Positions 33,899 through 44,655 of a stretch of 64,000 nucleotides of DNA are shown here, piece after piece (the stretch's first letter is position 1; the number at the start of each line of letters is the position of its first letter). Location: the NCBI GenBank assembly GCA_905221605.1, contig CAJNDS010001112.1, positions 2,332,472 through 2,396,471 on the forward strand, written 5' to 3'. The notes beneath the pieces are model-generated. The model had not been told where the DNA came from. It saw nothing but the letters and a program-made list of their open reading frames with translations, and did not search any database. A program made the position numbers and the translations under genes. This stretch comes from Symbiodinium natans (taxonomy: Eukaryota > Sar > Dinophyceae > Suessiales > Symbiodiniaceae).

Positions 33899-34403
33899 AT
33901 GGAAATCCTGCTCCTGGAAGAGTTGTGGAACCCCAGACCCGGAAAGAACACAGCACTTGTCGTTAAATACTGTAAGTTGCATCTTGCCATTACCTCCCAG
34001 ACAAAGTGGCTGGCAGATGTGGCCTCCCACAGATCGCCAATACAGTATTTTTCTTTCCCAGTGTCACCAGGCTGCTTGGTCGGGCTTGGTGTTCCATGGG
34101 ATTTGCTGAAATGCAGTCTTGCTCTGCCTAAGTTTCGGGCTGGTTTGCTGTGTCTGCACCATATTCAGGGAGCGCGTTCCCGGGCTAACACGCTGCATTG
34201 CATTGGGTGCGAACGAAGATTTAGCAGTGGGGTCTTGTGGTTCCATGTTCTACTCAGCCAGAGATGATCTGGAAAGCGTGCTGGGCCGCAAACTGTTGCC
34301 GAAGGATATTTGGCTTGAGCCTTCAGTTCCGGCATTCATGCTATTGCTAAAGCTGGTGAGGGCCATCTATATCAGACATGGACTTTTCTGGAAGCATTGC
34401 TAG
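33899..34403 (+). pseudogene. LINE C-terminal region (zinc-knuckle-like), frame-shifted
   Basis: The frame from 33899 reads SPGCLVGLGVPWDLLK, LPKFRAGLLCLHHIQGARSR and NTLHCIG. At about 34200 it shifts to the frame reading GANEDLAVGS and VLGRKLLPKDIWLEPSVPAF, with a stop at 34401. This is the Cys/His C-terminal part of such LINEs, with several zinc ligands lost. Confidence 0.6.
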
Positions 34404-34576
34404 TTAAGATGTTGGCAGCTATGCTCAAAAAGGTTGCTGTACACCTGCTTTGTCCGGTGTTTCAGCCCTTTTTAGGGTCCGTCCAAGCTGCCTCTTTACA
34501 GGTTGTATCCGGGCTGTTTGTCTCGCCCCTTTTGGACGAAGGGGATTCAGGCTCGTGTTGCCCTAAGAAGAAGAAG

Positions 34577-34628
34577 AAGGCCCAAATACACGCTATATAG
34601 GTTTTAATAGGTACATGGATCCTTAGGG
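34577..34628. mobile_element. MITE-2 right half, split by the LINE
   Basis: Begins AAGGCCCAAATACA, the expected continuation of the left half at 30675-30754, and ends TACATGGATCCTTAGGG, followed by TTC at 34629-34631. The TTC matches the one before the left half, so both halves belong to one insertion. Confidence 0.85.
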
Positions 34629-34902
34629 TTCGATCCGATTTACGACCCGTAAGCCCCAACACGAGCGAACTGCTTAACCCCCCATAGGGCACAACCCATC
34701 TATCACCACGCAACCTCTCCCTGTCAAGAGAAGCCGATAACCCAAAACCCTAAACCCTAAACCCTTTTGTGTCGTCGGAGTTGCGGACCGTGCACTTTTG
34801 CTGTGGTCCCGGGATTCCTCAGCCCCATGACTCTAGGTCAACCATAAACTTGCCAGAAACCCTGTCTTGCACTGGGTATTGCCTGGAAGAGAGAAAGAGA
34901 GG

Positions 34903-34941
<39 letters not shown>

Positions 34942-35464
34942 GGAGAGAGAGAGCGGGAGAGCCCTGCAGAAGAGAGTTTTCTGAGTAAGGACACCCCCCC
35001 CCGAGAGCGCATTGAGCAAAGATCCTTTACCACATGTTACGGCTGTGAAAACCAAGTGGCTAGTAGAATGAACTCAGTGGTGCCATAGGTATGCAGAAGC
35101 AGCAGATACGGTCTAAGGGTAGTTGCATAGTCCCGTACTTTGGTCCCTTACCTTGTTTGAAGGGTTCTGAAGTACGGGCCAGTGGGTTTCATAGCGTGTA
35201 AGGGGCCCCCATTAAGGGGACCATGAAGCTACCCTAAGATATGGTGCGGTCAATTGCATCTCGAAATAAACCCGAAACCCGAAACCCGAAACCCGACACT
35301 TAAACCCTAAGCCGCAAGCTGAGGCTGCCGGCGCCGTAGATTTCGAGCTGTGGCAGCCTGAGAGTTCAATGAATAAAGTCTCTGAAGGGTGCGGTTCAGG
35401 ATTGGGTTGGGGGGGTTTGGCCTTTTCCGGCTGACTCCGGGAGTCGGGGTAAGAACAAACAAAA

Positions 35465-35742
35465 GGGTTTAGGGTTTCGGGTTTAGGGTTTAGGGAAGTT
35501 TAGGGTTTTAGGGTTTAGGGTTTAGGGTTTAGGGTTTAGGGTTTAGGGTTTAGGGTTTAGGGCGGGCTGCAGGCTGGACCACTACCTCCATGAGCTGGAA
35601 TTTGCTTGCTCGCCGGTCTCCGAGCTGACTTTCATGTGTTTGTTTCGGTCTGGAGGCTTAGGGTTTAGGGTTTAGGGTTTAGGGTTTAGGGCTGCAGGGT
35701 TTAGGGTTTAGGGTTTAGGTTAGGGTTTGGGGTTTAGGGAAT
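35465..35742 (+). repeat. Two ITRs (35465-35562, 35658-35742)
   Basis: TTTAGGG units, about thirteen and eleven, some with short indels. Confidence 0.9.
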
Positions 35743-35913
35743 CGCTAAACCCGAAACCTTCCCTGCTAACACAAGACTCCCCGTGAAAGAAACTGAGATT
35801 GTGTTGAGGATTATATCATGAGATAGAAACAGCATTTTTTAACATGGCCCCACAATACTTTCAGAATCCTCGAAGACATGGAATGTACATATAGATATCA
35901 TTGATACCATTAT

Positions 35914-36025
35914 ACCCAAAGAGCCCAATACCCCTTAATTAAGGAATATACGTTAAATCATATTAAGGATCCCTATATAAATTAAGCAGTATTCTTTATT
36001 TCAGGGATATTGGGCTCTTTGGGTA
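35914..36025. mobile_element. MITE-5 copy with TA flanks
   Basis: CCCAAAGAGCCCAATACCCC and GGGATATTGGGCTCTTTGGG form long inverted ends, flanked by TA on both sides. The interior is AT-rich and palindromic. Confidence 0.75.
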
Positions 36026-36446
36026 CTTCATCCAGCAGCTTGCGGTTGCGGCTGAGAGGGCTCCAGTCGTTGTGCCTTCACTATCTTGAGCCAGAAGGCA
36101 AACACCAAGAGGAAGTCACCCGCCAACCCCGGTTTAGGGTTTAGGGTTTAGGGTTTAGGGTTTAGGGTTCAGGGGTTTAGGGTGAAAGACACTCACAGAG
36201 GTCAGTGACGATGGCGACAAATCTCCTCAATGTGACGGCTTTCGAGGTGTGGTCTTGAGGGTCCATTTGTGGTTGTCAGGCAACATTAGGGTTTCAGTTC
36301 GGGGAGAGATGACTGGCCAGCAGAAGAAGAAGTCGCACTACCGATACTTTCTTGCCTGGAGATGTGTTTCACTGCACGAAGCCGTGTGTCCACGTGACAG
36401 CCCCAGCAAGACAGCCGCATATTCACAGTACAGAGGCATCTTTGGA

Positions 36447-36945
36447 CTACCTTGGGCCCTAAACCCTAAACCCTAAACCCTAAACCCTAAACCCTAAACC
36501 CTGTCAAAAGACTCCCAAGGCAATGTAAGGACCACAGGAGCCATATGAGGAGAATATTCAGGGCAACCTTTAGGGCGACCGTGGGGGCACGAGCCTTAAT
36601 CCCGATGACAGTAGGCTAAACCCTAAACCCTAAACCCTAAACCCTAAACCCTAAACCCTAAACCCTAAACCCTAAACCCTAAACCCTAAACCCCAGGCAA
36701 ATCTTGAGCTCAGCCAGCCGGAGGTTCCGGTCACCTCCCTGGACACTCTGGGCCATCTCCCCGAAAACGATGGGTCGGGGCCTCTGCATCCGATGGGCCA
36801 AAGCCAAGTGAAGGGCAGACACTTAGATGCATAATTAGGGTTTAGGGTTTAGGGTTTAGGGTTTAGGGTTTAGGGTTTAGGCCTTACAAGGGTTTAGGGT
36901 TTAGGGTTTAAGTTTAGGGCTTACAAGGGTTTAGGGTTTAAGGTT
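36447..36945. repeat. ITR cluster
   Basis: 36447-36505 and 36615-36693 minus; 36837-36945 plus, with a CTTACAAGGGTTTAGGG segment repeated twice. Confidence 0.9.
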
Positions 36946-37259
36946 TGCTCACCGTTGGGTCCCTACCTGGTCTGGAGGGGTGTCTAGGGTTTAGAACCCT
37001 AAACCCGAAACCCTAAAAGGGTCTGGTGTTGCGACTTATAATAAGGGCACCCTTTTTTGGGGTTGGTTAGTTTTTATAAGGGAAACCAGAAGCCAAAAAA
37101 AGGGTGAAGGGTACCACTGGGCAAGGTAGGTATACACAAGTAGCTATAACAGCAACCAAGAACCAAAAAGAGAGTATTAAAGTATAGCCCTCCAAAACCC
37201 AGTGAGGGTCCTAAGCTTGGTTATGCAGCCTCTCACTGCAGAGATGCCAACGGCGCTCC

Positions 37260-37437
37260 ACTTAGAGTCTTGGTAGCCCGAAGGAACCATAGAAGAGTAA
37301 GGGTACCTTTTTTTGGTGGTTGGTTGCTTTATAAGAGAAACTTGAGCCAAAGAAAGGGAAAAAAGAGTACTGCCTTCCGGCCCCACAAAAAGCTTACTCG
37401 AGCTTACACCCCACGAAGATGGCTACTGGGCTACCAA
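37260..37437. mobile_element. MITE-15-like element with GGTAGCCC ends
   Basis: TCTTGGTAGCCCGAAGG and TACTGGGCTACCAAG are the ends. A relative lies at 13061-13179. CAACCAACCCC pieces elsewhere (7076, 12103) may belong to the same group. Confidence 0.5.
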
Positions 37438-38033
37438 GCTACAAAGTATATTCGTCGTTCCAGCATCTTCTCAAAAGTAGGGCTCACACGTCGGCTTCGA
37501 CTTGCCTGTGGAACCACAAACACGAAACAGCAATTTAGGGTTTAGGGTTTAGGGTTTAGTGTTTAGGGTCACTGGCGACTGCCACGACCCGACTCCTTTT
37601 TGGTTGATGCTCCTGGGAGGATCCAAAAAGCAGAGCCCGACGAAGGGTTAGGGTACTATTTTGGGGGCTTCTACTCCCAAGGAGGATCCCAGGGGTCTGG
37701 ATGCATACGCCCTGCAAAGCACGCCAGTCCAAGCCAAGCGCGCCACATCCCTGCATGAGCTGAGGGAGTCGGCGTCAGAGTCCTCCGTATCCCTGCGTGC
37801 CCTGTCGCGGCCCGAGGACGACGGAGCATTGGGGTTTAGGGTTTAGGGTTTGGGAAAAAGGTTTAGGGTTTAGGGTATGGTTTAGGGTTTAGGGTTTAGC
37901 GTTTAGGGTTTCAATGTTGAGGGGGGTTGTTTGCGGATTCCCAAGTGATTTCTAATCCCACACCCTGAAGGGCTCATTTTTCGTGCTTGATTGCTGGTTC
38001 GCACGCGTGCCGTGCTTCTGATTCCTACAGATT

Positions 38034-38130
38034 GGGATGTTCCCTACTAACAGTCCTGAATAGGGATTGCAGTATGCCCTATTCAGAATCCCAATTAAGG
38101 ACTGTTTAGTATCAGGAGAGAAATCCCAAC
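38034..38130. mobile_element. MITE-3 copy
   Basis: TTGGGATGTTCCCTACTAAC at the left and GGAGAGAAATCCCAA at the right, with AACAGTCCTGAATAGGGATT inside. Confidence 0.75.
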
Positions 38131-38809
38131 CTATTGACCCTGTTTGCCAAAAAAAGCTCTTTCTGCAACGCTTTTCCTCTCCAGACAAGTCGCACTCGGA
38201 ACCTGACTCGAACGAGCCTGAACCCCGCTAGTCAGCTTGGTCCCTTGTGATGTTCTATGTGTATGAGGAAGACTATGTGGGTTTAGGGTTTAGGGTTTAG
38301 GGTTTAGGGTTTAGCCGGCAGCTTCCTCAGTCCGTGCTCAACAAAGGGTTTAGGTTTAGGGTTTAGGGTTTCCAAATAGGGGTACCCTTTCTGGGTGTTC
38401 CTACAGCAGGATACTGGGGGTATTTTGAAGCACCCCCCCTGGCTGTTGTGGGGGGAAATTCTACCCAAACATACCCCTGGAATTTCAGAGACCCCTATAT
38501 CATAAGCCTATGAAGCTAATAAACTCCTAATTGCAGCCTAAGTAGCCCTTACAAGCCGGAGCCTCACCCGAAACCCAAGCCCGAAACCCCAAACGCTACC
38601 ACCCTAAACCTGAGTGTCTGCTGGGTGGCAAAACAACAGCCTCAAGCCTTCAGCCCCCATTGAGGGGTATAAGGAGGGAGACTAGAAGGGACCCTAATTA
38701 ATCTTATCCCTTATACAAACCCCATTTACACCTTATGTAGTCCCTAGTTTTACCTAAGCAGCCCCTAAATAACCCCTAAACAGCCCCTGAAGTCCCTTCT
38801 GAGGGTCCT

Positions 38810-39005
38810 AAACCCTAAACCCTAAACCCTAAACCCTAAACCCTAAACCCTCCTTTAGTCCCTCACCCTCCACTTCCTGAGGTTGACAGCCTCCGAGAGG
38901 ATCCAGGAGGGGGCCCTGATAGGTGTGTCTTCGGGTTTAGGGTTTTAGGGTTTTAGGGTTTAGGGTTTAGGGTTTAGGGTTTAGGGTTCAGGGTTTAGGG
39001 TTTAG
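38810..39005. repeat. ITR pair
   Basis: 38810-38851 minus and 38936-39005 plus. Confidence 0.9.
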
Positions 39006-39296
39006 AGGGAGCCTTGGGGTAGTTGTGTTTCTTCCCTGAGTGTGTTTAAGAGGATCATGCTTGGGAACATGTCTCAGAGGGCGTCGCAATCAGGGCGAAT
39101 CTCGTGTCTTTGGGCTTTTGGGGGGCCCTTCAGGGGGCCTTTAACCTGAGAGGTGCAGCGTTTCGGGTTTCTAAGGTTGCAGGGTTCAGGGTTTAAGGGT
39201 TTGGGGTTTTGGGGGTTGGCTAGGGTCTTTTAGGCGGTTCATGGCCAGACATCAGCTTGCATCATCAGATCCATCAGGGATAGGTTTGAATAGATG

Positions 39297-39437
39297 TTTT
39301 TTTTTATACAATTCTTCATCCACTATATAGTACTTATAAAGCCACAACAATTCAATCTAACCCTAGAGTTGTTTTTCGCGTTCTTCATCCACTATATAGA
39401 TCCTTATAAAGCCACAACAATTCAATCTAACCCTAAA
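39297..39437. repeat. 69-bp tandem duplication ending in CCCTAA
   Basis: Two copies with TTCTTCATCCACTATATAG and AAAGCCACAACAATTCAATC. The second leads into a CCCTAAA array. Confidence 0.85.
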
Positions 39438-39574
39438 CCCTAACCCCTAAACCCTAAACCCTAAACCCTGAACCCCCAAACCTATCAGGACGTTTTCGGT
39501 CGGGCCGGCGACCTCTCGGCCAGCCCTGGACAGCTGTTTTCAAAGGCCCCGGGCCCCTAAGCCTTAAACCCTAC

Positions 39575-39661
39575 ACCCTAAATGCCCTAAATGCCCTAAA
39601 TACCCTAAATGCCCTAAATGCCCTAAATGCCCTAAATGCCCTAAATACCCTAAATACCCTG
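39575..39661. repeat. CCCTAAATG decamer-like array
   Basis: About nine units of CCCTAAATGC or CCCTAAATAC, apparently a mutated telomere unit that was amplified. Confidence 0.9.
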
Positions 39662-40201
39662 AACCCAAACGCGTGGAGTCGTGGAGCTTATTTCAATCGG
39701 GACCAGCGCTGCTGACTTGCGGCCTCTGTTATTGGGTTCAAGAGGATCATACTTAGGGTTTAGGGTTTGGGGTTTAGGGTTTTGGGTTTTGGGTTTAGGG
39801 TTAGGAATGTTTTCCCAAGGGTTTTCGAAGTAAGGGCCAATATTGTGTCTTAGGGCTTTTGGGGGAGCCTTCAGGGCTTCTTGAATCAATGCAGCATCTC
39901 GGGGGGTCTGCTGGTTTAGGGTTTAGGGTTTAGGGTTTAGGGTCTAGGGTTTAGCCATGGGAGATCTTGTGAGCAAGATACGAAGCAGGACATGTCTTAA
40001 ACCGGCCACGAAACCGAACGCATGCAGAAGCTCTGGTGACAACGGTCCTTCAGTTCAGACAGCTGACGATGCATGATGCTGAGGGTTGATAGGAAGATAG
40101 ATGTGCAGGGGCCGCTGGAAGGGTCCCTTTTTGGGGGTCCTTTTTATAATGTGCCGTACTGTGTAGGGACCCTAAAAAGGGATCCCAATTTAGAGACCCT
40201 T

Positions 40202-40477
40202 GTAAACCCTAAACCCCCCTAAGCCCTGAACCCTAAACCCGAAACCCTAAACCCTAAACCCTAAACCCTAAACCCTAAACCCTAAACCCATGTCACTAAA
40301 CAAGCGCGCAAGGCGCCAAACTGTGAATGGCGCCTACTCATGGACTCCGCCACTCTCCATGCGCTGAGCTTAGCCTACCAAGCTCCGGGCACCCTGCGCC
40401 CTGCAAGCCACTGCAATGAAACCTTCAAGCCCTTGAAGGTTTAGGGTTTAGGGTTTAGGGTTTAGGGTTTAGGGCTT
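40202..40477. repeat. ITR pair
   Basis: 40202-40289 minus, 40439-40477 plus. Confidence 0.9.
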
Positions 40478-41220
40478 ATGCCGGCTCTCAGACCGGGTTC
40501 AAAAGGGTTTAGGGCAACCCCGAAACCCTATTTTTTGGTTAGCGAACTGGTAGCCCCTGGGGAGCAGTCGCTAGATGGGTGGCAAAACACATTTGCAAAC
40601 CCTAGTACCCTAAACCCCCAAGGCTCTAAAACGAAAAATGCCCAACCCATAAAACCTAAAACCCCAAACCCTTCCACCCCCTAAAAACCCTCAAACCCCT
40701 GAAACCCGAAAACCCCAAGCACATCAACCCCTAATGTAAGGCCTCAGACACAACGAAGACATTCGGTTGAGGTACGGGCTGACGAAAAGCTGGACACTCA
40801 GAGCCTTTGAGAGGTTTTGGGGGTTCTAGGATGCCCCGTAGTACCCTTATTCCCTTTTTATTGGGTTCTTATCCCATAATAAACCCCTATAAGCCAAAAA
40901 GGGTGCCCTTTTTTCTCCTAGGTTACTGGGGAACCCCGGGTTTAGGGTTTGCAATTTAGGGTTTAGGGTTTGGGGCTTAGGATGGCTTTGGGTTCAGAAG
41001 TGCTCAGGGCCTGACTATAGGGCTTAGGACTGTTGTTATTATTGTTTTGTTTTCCTGGCGTCAGCACGGCACTTTGAGACAGCAGGTAGCCACCAGGATG
41101 GGCTATGAGTCCTGATAAATCCCATGATCCACCCGATACGGGGGCCTTTCTGAGGTGTTACGTAGGACATAGGTAACAGTAGCCCATGCTGGTACATGCC
41201 CTCAAACCTGAGAGAACTAA

Positions 41221-41329
41221 CCCAAAGGATCCATGTACCTGTATAGTATATACTTGGGCCCTAAAGCTACTATATAGGAATCCCTTTAAGGCCCAAGTAT
41301 ATCCTATATAGGTACATGGATCCTTTGGG
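41221..41329. mobile_element. Intact MITE-2 with TAA target duplication
   Basis: A nearly perfect palindrome: CCCAAAGGATCCATGTACCT at the left and its complement at the right, flanked by TAA (41218-41220 and 41330-41332). This is the best copy of the family. Confidence 0.85.
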
Positions 41330-41792
41330 TAATTATACCACACTTCAGGCCCGGTTTCTTGCGTTACGCGCTGCACGTCTCGCGGAGCTCGCTGGGGACC
41401 TCAATGCCTCGGAGGGGTCCGTTGGGGTTGATAGGGTGGGTTTAGGGTTTAGGGTTTAGGGTTTAGGGTTTAGGGTTCCGGGTGTGCAAGAAGGGGTTCA
41501 GAGTTCAGTGTTTAAGGTTTTTCGCTCTGTGTCTTGACTTGTTCGGAGAACAGGGTGCTACACTTCCGGACGCATAGGCAGAAGCCCGTTGAACTGGGTT
41601 GTTAGGGTTGTAGGTTTTAGAGGGTGGCTCTTTCGATTGCGCAAGTCCAGATGCAAAAAGAGTGGTTAGGGTTCAGGGTTTGGGGAGGGTTGATAGGGTT
41701 CGGGGCTTGAGGCAGACGTTTGGAGAGGTGGAAGTCTATGCAAGGGAGCCTTCACGGGAGCTTTTGGACTCTGAGGACAAGAAGTACGCTGA

Positions 41793-42056
41793 CCCCCCCC
41801 CCCCCCCCCCCCCCCTAAACCCTAAACCTAACCTAAACCCTAACCCTATAACCCTATAAACCCTATAAACCCTAAACCCTAAACCCTAAACCCTAACCCT
41901 AAACCCTAAACCCTAAACCTAAACGCTAACCACTAAACCCTAAACCCTAAACCCTAAACCCTAAACCCTAAACCCTAAACCCTAAACCCTAAACCCTAAA
42001 CCCTAAACCCTAAACCCTAAACCCAAACCCTAAACCCTAAACCCTAAACCCCTAAA
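41793..42056 (-). repeat. Longest ITR, headed by a C run
   Basis: A run of about 22 C passes into about 240 bp of CCCTAAA units with some variants in the first third. Confidence 0.95.
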
Positions 42057-42325
42057 GGGGGGAGGGCAGAAGAGGAGTTGGTCAGCTTGCCGTCTGCTTG
42101 TCAACACACAATGGCAGACGGTATTGACGCACGTGTGCTTGTGTTTAGAGTATAACAACCTCACTCGCAACAACCGTACTTTTGTGTAAACACAGTACAT
42201 ACTCTCAACTTTTCTCAGTTTTGGGTCGCCTGGCTTGTGATGGGTTACTCGCTGGGCCTCTAAGAATCTGCCAGGGCCTCTTCCTCCGAGTGGCGCCCCA
42301 GGCTACAGAATCCAAGCCTTCTAAC

Positions 42326-42545
42326 GTGGGATGCTCCCCCTTCTACTAACAGCCCTTTTCAAAGGGGGTACCAAAAATCCCTACTACTTGGTTCATGGTA
42401 CTTAGTAACCAATTAGAACTGTACTTCTAACCCAAATTATAACTCTATCAGGGCACTTAAGGGGCTTATAAGTACAGTTATAACTGGTTAATAAGTACCA
42501 TGAACCTTCAAGTAAGGACAGTTAGAATAAGGGGAGACATCCCAA
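42326..42545. mobile_element. MITE-3 copy carrying a nested MITE-4
   Basis: GTGGGATGCTCCCCCTTC and AAGGGGAGACATCCCAA are the outer MITE-3 ends. A MITE-4 element (about 42385-42513) lies inside with ends ACTTGGTTCATGGTACTTA and AAGTACCATGAACCTTCAAG. Confidence 0.75.
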
Positions 42546-42793
42546 CCTAAACCCTGTAGTATGCAGCGAGCCTCCTCTGATGGGGGGTGGCCGATGCCTC
42601 AGAAGAGCCGCGCCGATTGCAGGCCCAGAACAGCTGGGTGGGAATCCACGGACACGGACGGCGGAGATTGCAATGGGGGGGGGGGGGGGGTGAGGGGGGC
42701 CCTCAACTTCAACCCCTAAGGCCCTATAGCACCGAACCCAAGAACGCCCTGTCACGCCCTAAAAGAAGCGCAGTAGAGGGCTTAGGGTGTAGA

Positions 42794-42903
42794 TCCTAAG
42801 GGTCCGTGTACCTCATTTTTATATACTTTGGCCCACAATTCCTTAAATAGGAGGTGCTTTAAGGCCCAAGTATTCCCTATGTAGGTACATGGACACTTAG
42901 GGA
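42794..42903. mobile_element. MITE-2 copy
   Basis: CTAAGGGTCCGTGTACCTC at the left and GTAGGTACATGGACACTTAG at the right, with a central AAGGCCCAAGTATTCC. Confidence 0.7.
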
Positions 42904-43058
42904 AAGTTTAGGGCTTGGGCCTTATGGTTTGGGGTTTCGGGTTTAGGGTTTAGGGTGCCAGGTAACAAGCTCGTTGAAGAAGAGTACCCCCGATGCACGT
43001 GAAGGAAAGAAGCCTGAATCCACAACTTAAACCATGATTCGCAAGGTGGGCTTGAGGA

Positions 43059-43143
43059 AAACCCTAAACCCTAAACCCTAAACCCTAAACCCTAAACCCT
43101 AAACCCTTAAACCCTAAACCCTAAAACCCTAAACCCTAAACCC
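43059..43143 (-). repeat. ITR, CCCTAAA x 12
   Basis: Nearly perfect, ends at the start of a 1.5-kb repeat-free block. Confidence 0.9.
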
Positions 43144-44655
43144 CAAAATGGCTCAAGCGATCTGATCCACTGCGAGTCTCGCCCCCTAGCCGGTTCCAAC
43201 TTCTCGTCATGGCTCGCAACAGCCGTGCAGCCTCTTCCGCAGACGTGGGTGGTGAAAAAAAGGTGGGAGACTCACCGGTTCGCGACTGAAAACATTGCGC
43301 CAGAGGGTGGCGGTCCATGGCGGGAGACACATTGAGTCAGATCCCAGGTGTGCCACGGGGCAACGGCTTTCTCGGGAGGTCGGGCCTGCTGGCTACAGGA
43401 CCGCATTTCCCGCGAGGGCGACGGCCACCTGCAACTTGAGCCGACGGGTCGCTCTTGGGCCAGCCTTCACCGAAGAGGTTTCAAGCTCTTCAAATGCGAT
43501 GGCGCCAGGCTGGCCCGCCTGGACGTGGCACCCCAAAATCCCGTCCAGAAGGCCCGCGGTTTTTCGGAGCCCTTGCTGGTGATGATTCGATTTGAAGCTA
43601 TAACATTCAAAAATTATTGATGTGAATCTCACATAACGCCTGCAGAGATGCTTTTCTTTTGGTTTTCAGAAGCCCCGTGTTTTGGAAGTTGAATTTCAAT
43701 CATGAACTCTAAAGCCTAAGCACTGACAGATTGGTAGCCAGCAGGCAGTGCATGTGTGGACGCCAGTAGGCGAGCAGAGTGTCTTGGGCTTCTGTGAACA
43801 GTGTTTGGATCGATGTGGGTGGGGTACTGTTTCGGGTGGTATGTTTGGATTGCGCTGGGATTTATGTGGTTGTTTCCGAATTTGATGCAGTTCAGTCGAC
43901 TGGCCTAAGCGTAGGGTCATCTACGAATTGAATTCAGCGAATTCAAGAAATGAGGAAGTCATAATTTGCATTCGCAACAGCCCCAGTTGAATTCATTGTG
44001 TGCAAGTGAATGGAGCGAAGCTCCTGCTTCAAACGTGGGGCCTCTCAGCGCTCACGGGGTGGGCAAACTACAACAAAAAGGCTTGTTTCCGTCAATGGCG
44101 GGTTCCAGCTTGCTCTGTTTGTGTGCTTGCTGTTTCCTTGTGCCGCGGTGGCCGTCCGGGTGCTTGAGAGTACCGTTTACACATAACCCTAAATGTGTTG
44201 CCGATGCTGCCGGTGTCCTCCCCCTCTTGCATAGGTTGCCAAGATGTTTGAGTTAGGGATAGGTGGATGGATGTTGGTGTTTGATTGACTGCTTGCTTGG
44301 GTGTCAAATTTCGGGAACCTCAAAGAGCGTGGATGTTGACCTGGGACAGCAAGCCATCTTCTTGCTTCACTCCCGGCTGTTCTGGTTGGGCTAGTGTCTT
44401 GTTTTTGTGGTGTGGGTGTCGTCTTGTGAAGAAGAAGGGCGCAGAACTGACGCCGGCAGACCAGAGCAGTGTGCTGGTGTAGTTGTGCATAAGTTGAATC
44501 GGAACACTCTACGTGAGAGTTACTGGGCGAAGCCAGAGTGACAGTTGAGTGATGTTGACCCTGTTGGATTTCTTTGTTGTGTATTCGTTTTGACAGTTTA
44601 GAGGCTTTTTTTGTTTGTCGGGGCGAAACCTCAACTGGGTCACTAGAAGTTTTGC
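43144..44655. other. 1.5-kb block without ITRs or MITEs
   Basis: The longest repeat-free stretch outside the genes and the LINE. It begins right after an ITR with CAAAATGGCTCAAG, weakly like the spliced leader. ORFs of 60-96 codons occur (for example 43348-43620 and 43966-44256) but none shows a known domain. It could be an old retrocopy or UTR-like sequence. Confidence 0.4.

Larger units (their letters stand above)
30755..34576 (+). mobile_element. Defective non-LTR retrotransposon (LINE) with spliced leader at its 5' end
   Basis: A 3.8-kb insertion that splits a MITE-2 copy. It begins with a spliced-leader relic (30755-30770), has a 5' region with GC-rich imperfect repeats (31100-31325), an APE-type endonuclease region (about 31750-32590), a reverse transcriptase (about 33350-33860), a C-terminal region with a degraded zinc-knuckle-like motif (about 34020-34403) and an AAG-rich end (34565-34579). 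CCCT occurs just before the 5' end (30751-30754) and near the 3' end (34561-34564) and may be the target duplication. Frameshifts, a stop codon and a deletion of the catalytic YxDD region make it inactive. Confidence 0.8.
34629..43058. other. Non-coding patchwork
   Basis: GA microsatellite (34909-34960), MITE-14, -5, -15, -13, -3, -2 and -4 copies and many ITRs. 38370-38800 has a diverged palindromic element with AGCCCCTAAATAACCCC-like runs. No gene supported. Confidence 0.6.

Noticed and set aside
34619-34640. GGTTCGATCC as a tRNA T-loop
   Set aside because: No acceptor, D or anticodon stem upstream; the bases belong to the MITE-2 end and its flank.
36083-36097. Minus-strand leader-like CTTGAGCCAGAAGG
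   Set aside because: Needs a mismatch and a gap; no gene-like sequence next to it.
41793-42056. The longest CCCTAAA array as a true chromosome end
   Set aside because: It is followed by more than 20 kb of further sequence including two genes, so it is interstitial unless the assembly is wrong here.
43142-43156. CCAAAATGGCTCAAG as a spliced-leader relic
   Set aside because: Only the last nine bases match well, which is expected by chance about once in a window of this size. Kept only as a hint in the description of 43144-44655.
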